Of a DNA stretch of 43,836 nt, positions 21,377 to 28,241 are shown in pieces. The notes under the pieces were generated by a model. That model had not been told where the DNA came from, made no database searches, and was given only the letters and a program-made list of their open reading frames with translations. Every line of letters begins with the position of its first letter. Positions within the stretch are counted from its first letter, which is position 1. The stretch covers positions 1 through 43,836 of IMG/VR virus record IMGVR_UViG_3300008450_000085; one strand, given 5' to 3'. Source of the DNA: a virus. Position numbers and translations under genes: made by a program.

Positions 21377-21819
21377 GTAACGCGGAACACTTGCAAGCAC
21401 TTGGGTCACAAGTAACGGAGTATCCGACGACGTACGATGAGTCCGTCTTGGAAAAGATTCCGTTTGACCATTCAGGCACGAGCATCGTTGAGTTGGAGTG
21501 CCCCGAATTCACAAGTCTTTGCCCAAAGACGGGGCAGCCAGACTTTGCGAACATTACGATTCGTTATCGTCCAGATAAGTACCTCGTAGAGTCCAAGGCT
21601 CTGAAACTGTACCTGTTTAGTTTCCGCAACCATGGCGAGTTCCATGAGGACTGCATTGCGCGTATTGCTAAAACGCTATACGCCCTTACGGAGCCTTTCT
21701 GGTTGGAAGTACGCGGCGATTTCACTCCGCGTGGCGGCATCAGCATTAACCCTGTAGCCGTCATTGAGCGTCCGATGCCAGTCGGCAACGAAAGCCCTCG
21801 CATCGTCGTTCCGCGATGA
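21373..21819 (+). CDS. queF: preQ0 nitrile reductase QueF (NADPH-dependent)
   Basis: 148 residues, the length of unimodular type I QueF. It carries the catalytic FTSLCPKTGQPDF with Cys50 and Asp57, the NADPH-site segment ESKALKLYLFSFRNHGEFHE (73-92) with the ES-K-x-KLY pattern, and the C-terminal RGDFTPRGGI. All key residues are present, so it should reduce preQ0 to preQ1, unlike QueF-like amidinotransferases that lack the NADPH motif. ATGA overlaps on both sides show tight coupling with yhhQ and the GNAT gene. Confidence 0.92.
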   Translation: MSNAEHLQALGSQVTEYPTTYDESVLEKIPFDHSGTSIVELECPEFTSLCPKTGQPDFANITIRYRPDKYLVESKALKLYLFSFRNHGEFHEDCIARIAKTLYALTEPFWLEVRGDFTPRGGISINPVAVIERPMPVGNESPRIVVPR

Positions 21820-22250
21820 GTATTCGCTACGACTTGGCGGTTCCAGAGGACTACGACGGAATCGCACTCGTGGCGAAGCAGGCAGTCCGCGAGTTGGGGT
21901 ACACGATGCCGCCCGTTTATCGGGCGTCAATCGCAAGTAGCGAGATGGTCGCTGCGTACTCTGACTCGCGGGTTGTCGGCTTTATTCAGTTCCATAAACG
22001 ACGCGACGGCATTGTTACGATTTATAAATTTGCCGTTGATACAGAATTACGCGGCAAAGGCATTGGTAAGGGCATGCTGGAGTTCTTGGAGCAGCGTAGC
22101 CGTTCCGTGCTTCATGCCGAAGCCATACGCCTCAAAGTCATAGAAGGAACGCCCGCCGTGGACTTTTACCACGCCGTTGGCTTTAATACGATAGACAAGG
22201 AGCCGTCTAAAAAGACGAATCTTCTCGTCATGAGGAAGGAGTTGGAATGA
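21816..22250 (+). CDS. GNAT-family N-acetyltransferase in the modification operon
   Basis: 144 residues. Motif A FAVDTELRGKGIGKGMLEF (about residues 73-91) contains the R/Q-x-x-G-x-G/A acetyl-CoA pyrophosphate loop. Motif B is AVDFYHAVGFNTIDKE (about residues 118-133). It is overlapped by queF (ATGA) and by queC at its end, so it is part of the preQ1 operon. The primary amine of preQ1 is an obvious candidate acceptor, and Mom of phage Mu shows that GNAT-fold enzymes can modify DNA bases. Protein acetylation or toxin-like roles remain possible. The acceptor is inference. Confidence 0.7.
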   Translation: MSIRYDLAVPEDYDGIALVAKQAVRELGYTMPPVYRASIASSEMVAAYSDSRVVGFIQFHKRRDGIVTIYKFAVDTELRGKGIGKGMLEFLEQRSRSVLHAEAIRLKVIEGTPAVDFYHAVGFNTIDKEPSKKTNLLVMRKELE

Positions 22251-22975
22251 AAGCAATTATCGTTGCCTCAGGAGGCATGGACAGCGCAACCGCTGCCTAT
22301 CAGTACGCACACCGAGGCTATGAACTGCACCTTGTCGGGTTTGACTACGGTCAGAGGCACGTCAAGGAACTGTCGGCACTTATGCAGGTCGGCGGCAGGC
22401 TTAACGCCCCCGTCAGCATTATTGACCTAAAGTCGCTCGGAGAGTTCCTTGGCAGGAATAGCCTGACAGGTGACAACACCGTTCCAGACGGGCATTACCG
22501 CGAGGAAACGATGCGCCAGACGGTCGTGCCTAACCGCAACGCCATCATGATTAACATCGCAGCAGGTATCGCCCAAGCCGAAAACGCCGAAAGGGTCGTT
22601 ACTGGAGTTCATAGCGGCGACCATTACATCTACCCAGACTGCCGCCCGCAGTTCGTGCGCGCGCTTGCCGAAAGTATTTCATACGCCACCGAAGGGGCAG
22701 TCGCTCTGGACGCACCGTTCCTCCACCTGACCAAGGCTGATATCGTCAAGGAAGGCGCGAGGCTAAACTTGCCGTATGAGATAACATGGAGTTGTTACAA
22801 GGGTGGCGCGCAGCATTGCGGCACATGCGGCACATGCTTTGAGCGCAAAGAGTCGTTTAACGTGGCAGGAGTACCTGACCCGACGAACTATATTCAGGAG
22901 GGCTTTGAGTGGTACAAGGGGTCATTGCCAGTAGAGAGAGCGGGACTGCCAGTCGGCGGAGAGATGGAGTCGTAG
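22247..22975 (+). CDS. queC: 7-cyano-7-deazaguanine (preQ0) synthase QueC
   Basis: 242 residues. The PP-loop ATP site SGGMDSATAA is at 8-17. FDYGQRHVKEL, the VVPNRNAIMINIAAG motif (93-107), and the zinc site with Cys183, Cys191, Cys194 and Cys197 (SCYKGGAQHCGTCGTCFERK) are all conserved. QueC converts 7-carboxy-7-deazaguanine and ammonia to preQ0 with ATP. GTP cyclohydrolase, QueD and QueE are not encoded here, so the CDG substrate must come from the host. Overlaps the GNAT gene (ATGA) and the GP88-like gene. Confidence 0.93.
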   Translation: MKAIIVASGGMDSATAAYQYAHRGYELHLVGFDYGQRHVKELSALMQVGGRLNAPVSIIDLKSLGEFLGRNSLTGDNTVPDGHYREETMRQTVVPNRNAIMINIAAGIAQAENAERVVTGVHSGDHYIYPDCRPQFVRALAESISYATEGAVALDAPFLHLTKADIVKEGARLNLPYEITWSCYKGGAQHCGTCGTCFERKESFNVAGVPDPTNYIQEGFEWYKGSLPVERAGLPVGGEMES

Positions 22976-23712
22976 CCAAGCCGCGAAAGTGGTTGCTGCG
23001 GCAAAACGCCGAACTTCGGGACATTGGCGCGTTTAACTGGACGCTGCCCGCACTAGGAGTCAAGTTAGACGACGGAAGGGTCATCAAGACCTGTCCGCAG
23101 GCTGGGGTATGCGCGCAGTTCTGCTACGCCCGAAATGGCACCTTCCTGTTCCCTACAGCGAAAAAGGCGCACGCGAATAACCTGAAGATGGTGCTAGATG
23201 ACCTCGTTGGATGGCAAAGCGCCATGATTGAGGAGTTATCACACAAGCGGTATCGGGGCGGCAAGTACGTCCGAATTCATGACTCAGGGGACTTTTTCAG
23301 CGATGAGTACCTTGAGGCGTGGATTTACATCGCCAGGGTCATCCCTGACGTGACGTTTTATGCGTACACGAAGGAAGTATCGCGCTTTAAGCGCATAGCC
23401 GACAAAGAGTATTACTCGTCAACGGCTCAGCCCGCGGGCATGCAACGACTCACCCCAAAGAACTTTCTCTACCTGTATTCGCTCGGAGGGCTAGAAGACC
23501 ACCTCATAGACTTAGAAAATGACCGCCATGCGGAGGTGTTCCCTACGGCGGAAGCACTTGAGGCGGCGGGCTACTTCAATCAGGAGGAGTCAGACTTGCT
23601 CGCAATTACCGCACCTACGAACAAAATTGGCATCGTTGCCAATAACATCCCAGCGTTCAAGAAGAAGCAAGGTGCGCTCACATTTGGGCAGCACCAAGAA
23701 AGGAAGGGCTAA
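22909..23712 (+). CDS. GP88-like Cys-motif phage protein in the modification module
   Basis: 267 residues from GTG 22909, set by an AGGAGGG site inside queC, a 67-bp overlap. A Cys motif CPQAGVCAQFCYARNGTF (about residues 61-78, C-x5-C-x3-C) is followed by GGKYVRIHDSGDFFSDEYLE, typical of phage GP88/DUF7227-type proteins. The C-terminal part is YSLGGLEDHLIDL and acidic helices. The Cys layout suggests a metal or iron-sulfur site, but no activity is known. Its place at the end of the preQ operon suggests a role in base modification or protection from it. Confidence 0.6.
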   Translation: MVQGVIASRESGTASRRRDGVVAKPRKWLLRQNAELRDIGAFNWTLPALGVKLDDGRVIKTCPQAGVCAQFCYARNGTFLFPTAKKAHANNLKMVLDDLVGWQSAMIEELSHKRYRGGKYVRIHDSGDFFSDEYLEAWIYIARVIPDVTFYAYTKEVSRFKRIADKEYYSSTAQPAGMQRLTPKNFLYLYSLGGLEDHLIDLENDRHAEVFPTAEALEAAGYFNQEESDLLAITAPTNKIGIVANNIPAFKKKQGALTFGQHQERKG

Positions 23713-23713
23713 C

Positions 23714-23869
23714 ATGGACGTTATTCAGACGTTTGCACTAGGGGCGTTTATTGGGGGCGTATTCGCTGCGCTGGGGCTTAATGCACCTGTGCCGCCTACC
23801 TTCGCAGGCTTTATGGGCATTGCGGGTTTGTTTGTCGGCTCATTTATTGTTACAATGATTAGGAAATAA
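23714..23869 (+). CDS. XapX (DUF1427)-like small membrane protein
   Basis: 51 residues from ATG 23714 (AGGAAGG upstream). Two hydrophobic segments carry GAFIGGVFAALGLNAPVPPT and FMGIAGLFVGSFIV, the G-x-x-x-G and AP-x-PP patterns of the XapX family. It is probably a small two-pass membrane protein of unknown role. Stop and terS start overlap (TAATG). Confidence 0.65.
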   Translation: MDVIQTFALGAFIGGVFAALGLNAPVPPTFAGFMGIAGLFVGSFIVTMIRK

Positions 23870-24381
23870 TGAGCGGAGAAGGCAACAGCAAGAAGACTCC
23901 TGAGCGCGTAGCAGCCATCGTACAGGCGCTACGGGCAGGCAACACGCGCCGTGCTGCGGTATCCTTTGGCGAGATTGACCATGCGACATTTTATCGCTGG
24001 ATGGAGGACGATGCGACATTCTGCGACGCGGTTCAGAAGGCAGAAGCAGATGCTGAGGTCAGGTTTGTGGCACAGGTTGCGCAAGCAGCCTCAACAGGCA
24101 CTTGGTCAGCCGCAGCGTGGTGGCTTGAGCGCAGACGAGGACAAGATTGGCGCAGGCATGAATCGCTGGAACTCACGGGCAGCCCAAATGCCCCTGTTGT
24201 CGTAAAGCAAGAAGGAAACAATCATGGCGCAAGCATTGCCGACACACTTGCCATCCTTGCAGAAATTGGAGTCATTGCCGCAGAGCCAGAAGGACAGGCT
24301 GATACGGGCATTGACCCCGAGGACGACCAAGTACGCACCGCACAAGCCGACGGCGAGGCAGGCGGCGTTTCTTCTTCTTAA
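23869..24381 (+). CDS. terS: Terminase small subunit
   Basis: 170 residues. The N-terminal helix-turn-helix (TPERVAAIVQALRAGNTRR, continuing AAVSFGEIDHATFYRWMEDD) is the DNA-binding domain of small terminases, followed by oligomerisation helices (AEADAEVRFVAQVAQAAS) and an AWWLERR motif. It recognises the packaging site and regulates the large subunit. Its last 158 bp also encode the start of the large terminase in another frame. Confidence 0.85.
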   Translation: MSGEGNSKKTPERVAAIVQALRAGNTRRAAVSFGEIDHATFYRWMEDDATFCDAVQKAEADAEVRFVAQVAQAASTGTWSAAAWWLERRRGQDWRRHESLELTGSPNAPVVVKQEGNNHGASIADTLAILAEIGVIAAEPEGQADTGIDPEDDQVRTAQADGEAGGVSSS

Positions 24382-25660
24382 CGACTTAGAGGCGCTCTAC
24401 GGGGGCGCAGCGGGCGGAGGGAAGTCAGATGCGCTCCTGATGGCGGCGTTGCAGTACGTAGACATGCCGCACTATGCCGCGTTGATTCTGCGCCGTTCCT
24501 ACACAGACCTGAGCCTTCCCGATGCCATCATGAGCCGTGCCCGTGACTGGCTTTCGGCGTACCCAGAAGTGACTTGGAACGAGTCGCGTAAAACATTCCA
24601 CTTCCCGTCTGGCGCGACGATTACGTTCGGCTACTTGGAGTCCGAGGCAGATAAGTACCGCTATCAAGGCGCAGCGTTCCAGTTCATTGCCTTTGACGAG
24701 TTGACGCAGTTCACCCGTAGCCAGTACCTGTACCTGTTTTCACGCTTGAGGCGCGGTGCTGACGCTGATGTACCTGTAAGGGTACGTTCAGCCTCTAACC
24801 CAGGCGGTATCGGGCACGAGTGGGTCTATGACCGTTTCATTCCAAAGACTAAGTTTGACGGCTCCGTAGAAATGCCCGTAGACAACGACAACCGCCCGCG
24901 TAGGTTCGTACCTGCCCGACTCCGAGATAACCCGCACCTTGACCAAGACGAATACACAAAGGCACTCGGTGAGTTGGACGCGGTAACGCGAGCGCAACTC
25001 TTGGACGGCAACTGGCTGGTTCGTCCTGAGGGCGCAATCTTTAAGGTGGGTTCGTTTATGACTGAGGACGAGTTGCCTAATCACCCGATACGCCAAGTAC
25101 GGGCGTGGGATATGGCAGCCACACCCAACGGCGGCGACTATACGGCAGGTGTGCTTCTGGCGCGAGATATGGTGTCGGGCTTCACATACGTCCGAGATGT
25201 CGTCCGCATGCAAGGGTCGCCAGCGGACGTAGAGAGGCTCGTGCAGTCAACGGCGCAGCGCGATGGCAAGTCTGTCCCTATCCGCATGGAGCAAGAACCA
25301 GGCTCATCGGGCGTGTCCCTGATTGATTATTACTCGCGTAAGGTTCTGTACGGGTATGACTTCCGAGGCGTGCGCTCCACAGGGTCAAAGATTGCGCGTG
25401 CAATGGGCATGGCAGCACAGGCGGAACGCGGGAACATTCGTCTTATCCGAGCAAATTGGAACGCGCAGTTCCTTGATGAAATGTACGCCTTCCCCGATGG
25501 CGCTCATGACGACCAAGTAGACGCTGCTACGGGAGCCTTCAATGCACTTGCAATTGGACGCGATGCGCAATCATCTAGTAGTATTGCGCCACAGAATGCT
25601 ACAATCACCAAGCGCGGCGACTTGACGCTCAAGGGCGACCGCTATGTAGACAAGAGGTAA
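24224..25660 (+). CDS. terL: Terminase large subunit
   Basis: 478 residues. TARQAAFLLL precedes Walker A GGAAGGGKS (60-68). Walker B is FQFIAFDELTQF (D158, E159). RSASNPGG is the coupling motif. The C-terminal RNase H-like nuclease has WDMAATPNGGDYTAG and HDDQVDAATGAF. It translocates DNA into the procapsid and cuts concatemers. The ATG at 24224 has AGAAGGAAAC upstream and overlaps terS by 158 bp. The Q-like motif near residue 43 requires a start well inside terS, so a large overlap is real. Confidence 0.93.
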   Translation: MAQALPTHLPSLQKLESLPQSQKDRLIRALTPRTTKYAPHKPTARQAAFLLLNDLEALYGGAAGGGKSDALLMAALQYVDMPHYAALILRRSYTDLSLPDAIMSRARDWLSAYPEVTWNESRKTFHFPSGATITFGYLESEADKYRYQGAAFQFIAFDELTQFTRSQYLYLFSRLRRGADADVPVRVRSASNPGGIGHEWVYDRFIPKTKFDGSVEMPVDNDNRPRRFVPARLRDNPHLDQDEYTKALGELDAVTRAQLLDGNWLVRPEGAIFKVGSFMTEDELPNHPIRQVRAWDMAATPNGGDYTAGVLLARDMVSGFTYVRDVVRMQGSPADVERLVQSTAQRDGKSVPIRMEQEPGSSGVSLIDYYSRKVLYGYDFRGVRSTGSKIARAMGMAAQAERGNIRLIRANWNAQFLDEMYAFPDGAHDDQVDAATGAFNALAIGRDAQSSSSIAPQNATITKRGDLTLKGDRYVDKR

Positions 25661-25662
25661 AA

Positions 25663-27129
25663 ATGGCACTGGCACTAAACGCCGATAGTTCTGCAACGGG
25701 GCTTCCAAACCCTGAGGCACTTGACCAAGAGTTTTTGCGTGAAATGGCGAGCATGGGAACGAAGCGCCTAGACGACTACCATGTTGCCGAAGATTACTAT
25801 TCAGGCGACCAAGACACAATGCTCACCGACCGCGCCAAGACGTACTTGGAGCGCAGCGGAATTGACTACCACGAAAACTATTGCGCAACCGTTGTTGATG
25901 CGCTTGCTGACCGATGCCGTGTTGTTGGCATTGATACGCCTGAGTACCCAGAACTCGGTGAATGGCTTTGGCAAACAATTTGGGATAGGAACCGACTAGA
26001 CGCAGAGCAGCATCGTTTCCACACAGAACTCCTCAAGTACGGCGACGCATTTATGGTGATGGAGTTTGATAACGCGTTGCAGGCTACGCGCATTCGTATG
26101 AACTATCCAGACATGCTCCGAGCAGATTACGTTGACGGCAAGATGGTGCGCTCAGTCAAAACATGGACGACAGACGAAGCCTCTCCAGTCAATCCTCCTG
26201 TCGGACTTTCTCCGCGCGGTCGTTCCGTTGTGCGAATGAACATTTACTACGATGACCGCATTGAGAAGTATTTCCGTACGGGCACGGATGAAGGCGGACT
26301 TTGGGCACCGTGGATTGATTACGGCGATACGGTCTTCCCAACGCCTAATTACCTTCTAGATAATCCTGCAACACCTCGCGGCATTCCTATCGTTCACTTT
26401 GCAAATATGCGCCAGCGCAAGCAGTACGGCGTAGCAGAACATCGCTCTACAATTCCGCAGCAAGACCGACTGAATAAGGAACTCGTTGACTTGTCATTGG
26501 TGATGGACACCCTTGGCTTCCCTCAGCGGTATGCAGTTGGCGTAGCAAACACCAGCGTCCTTCGCGCTGTGCCTGGAGAAGTCTGGTCATCGGAAGACCC
26601 AAACACAGCCTTTGGTCAGTTCCCTGCGGCAGACGTTGACGGAATGATTCGTGCGATTGAGAACACGATTAGCCGCATCGCTGCCCGCTCGCGCACACCT
26701 TCACACATGCTCCTCGTTTCTGGTGGCGCACCTTCAGGTGAATCGCTAAAGACGGCGGAGTCTGGAATCGTTGCGAAGGCAAAAGCACGCCACTATGAGT
26801 GGGGCGAGTCGTGGGCGCATACGCTTCGTTATGCAGCAATGCTAACGAATGAGTTTGCGCTTCCTGAAATGCGTTTCCCTATTTCGTATGACGACCTAAT
26901 GCACACGCCTATCAACGTGCAATGGGCTGACCCAGAGTCAAGGAATGAAAAGGAACATCTGGAAGCACTTGGCATGATGGCGGCGCTTGGCGTGTCGCAA
27001 CGCACAATCCTTTCTAAATTGGAAGGGATTGACCCAATGACGGAACTTGCGAATGCATCCGACGAGCAGGGTACGAGCGTTGAGGCTTTGGCGCAGGCTG
27101 TTGACCGAGGTGCTATGGGCATCGGCTGA
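25663..27129 (+). CDS. Portal protein, SPP1 gp6-like
   Basis: 488 residues. The N-terminal YYSGDQDTMLTDRAKTYLER, a wing/crown arrangement with a LIKE-helix DYHENYCATVVDALADR, and the C-terminal NVQWADPESRNEKEHLEALG match the SPP1 gp6 (Phage_prot_Gp6) portal pattern. It forms the dodecameric ring for DNA entry and head-tail joining. Two bases separate it from terL, and TGATG overlaps the MuF gene. Confidence 0.88.
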   Translation: MALALNADSSATGLPNPEALDQEFLREMASMGTKRLDDYHVAEDYYSGDQDTMLTDRAKTYLERSGIDYHENYCATVVDALADRCRVVGIDTPEYPELGEWLWQTIWDRNRLDAEQHRFHTELLKYGDAFMVMEFDNALQATRIRMNYPDMLRADYVDGKMVRSVKTWTTDEASPVNPPVGLSPRGRSVVRMNIYYDDRIEKYFRTGTDEGGLWAPWIDYGDTVFPTPNYLLDNPATPRGIPIVHFANMRQRKQYGVAEHRSTIPQQDRLNKELVDLSLVMDTLGFPQRYAVGVANTSVLRAVPGEVWSSEDPNTAFGQFPAADVDGMIRAIENTISRIAARSRTPSHMLLVSGGAPSGESLKTAESGIVAKAKARHYEWGESWAHTLRYAAMLTNEFALPEMRFPISYDDLMHTPINVQWADPESRNEKEHLEALGMMAALGVSQRTILSKLEGIDPMTELANASDEQGTSVEALAQAVDRGAMGIG

Positions 27130-28241
27130 TGCCACAGGTACTAGATAACGCCGCAGAACTGCGGAGCCTTCTCGCCCAACTAGACAACGATAGCCAAGTT
27201 TATCTCCGTAACTCGCTGCGCCGCTCTCTGATGTCGGCGTACAACGAAGGCATGAAACTTGCAACAGAGGCGGCGATGCCTGGAGCGTCACGTCACGCCG
27301 TATTCCAAGACGTTCGCTATCGCGCCTTACTTGCGCAGATAAAGGCGACTCTGGACGTATGGAATAAAGATGCCGCAGCAGGAACACGCACGATGCTACG
27401 CAACGGCATTGATGCAGCGCATAAAGTCATGAATGCTCAGATTCAGTCCATTGCGGCTCGCGGTGAAGTCGCTATCCCGTGGAACCCAATGCCGATTGAT
27501 GCGTTCGTAAATATGTCCTCGTTCACCTCGGCAGGTTCTCCCCTTGACCAGATATTCCAAGCGGCAAATGCAGGTGGAGCCGACCGAGCAGGGCAGGCGC
27601 TTCGGACGGGCGTGCTACTGGGGCGTTCATCCTCGCGCGTAGGGGCTGATTTGCAGCACGCTCTGGGCATCCCCGCATGGAGGGGGCATCTTATTGCCCG
27701 AACAGAACTCCACCGCGTCGCACGGGAAACTCAGCGAGGCATGATGGCTGCCAATGCGCATCTTTACGAAGGATGGCAATGGCGCGCCTCCTTGGACTCT
27801 ACGACGTGCGCAATCTGCTGGTCGCTGCACGGCACATTCTTCCCTGCAACGTATGGAAGCGGCGTTGATGATTGGCACGGGGCGGTAAATGCGTCTGCCA
27901 TTCCGCAGCCACCTGTGGCGTGGGCTGCCAAGCCGCGCATTCCGTCAATGATTAGTCATCCGAACTGCCGTTGTGCGATGGTGCCTCGTCCTCGTTCATT
28001 CGCAGAGATTCTTGGTGACCCTACTATCCCTGACGCGCGTCCTCCGCTTCCTCCGATGGTTAACGGGAAGTCTGCAGGTGAAGCGGCATTTGCTGGATTG
28101 CCGCGAGCCAAGCAGTTGGAGATTCTCGGTCCGCAACGCTACAAAATGTATCAAGCCGACCCAAACCTCAAGCAGTTTTTATACGTCCGCCCAAATCGCG
28201 TATGGGGCAATACGCTTGCCCTTCGCCCGCTGTGTATCTGA
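27129..28241 (+). CDS. MuF-like minor head protein
   Basis: 370 residues. The MuF-type core lies near 190-290: ARTELHRVARETQRGMMAAN, then LDSTTCAICWSLHGTFF and HPNCRCAMVP. The Cys/His motif is that of SPP1 gp7/Mu gpF domains. The C-terminus (LGPQRYKMYQADPNLKQF ... NTLALRPLCI) is the usual end of such proteins. It helps DNA delivery or assembly at the portal. It is followed directly, in the same frame, by a large ART-domain frame behind the single TGA (28239-28241). Confidence 0.85.
   Translation: MPQVLDNAAELRSLLAQLDNDSQVYLRNSLRRSLMSAYNEGMKLATEAAMPGASRHAVFQDVRYRALLAQIKATLDVWNKDAAAGTRTMLRNGIDAAHKVMNAQIQSIAARGEVAIPWNPMPIDAFVNMSSFTSAGSPLDQIFQAANAGGADRAGQALRTGVLLGRSSSRVGADLQHALGIPAWRGHLIARTELHRVARETQRGMMAANAHLYEGWQWRASLDSTTCAICWSLHGTFFPATYGSGVDDWHGAVNASAIPQPPVAWAAKPRIPSMISHPNCRCAMVPRPRSFAEILGDPTIPDARPPLPPMVNGKSAGEAAFAGLPRAKQLEILGPQRYKMYQADPNLKQFLYVRPNRVWGNTLALRPLCI

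Noticed and set aside
21373-21819. QueF-like amidinotransferase (archaeosine-type) instead of QueF
   Set aside because: The NADPH-site segment ESKALKLYLFSF is intact along with Cys50 and Asp57, which fits a true nitrile reductase.
23838-23860. TTGTTT-17-TACAAT as a terminase promoter
   Set aside because: The -35 match is weak, the sequence is in the coding part of the XapX-like gene, and TACAAT occurs by chance in several other places. Not included.
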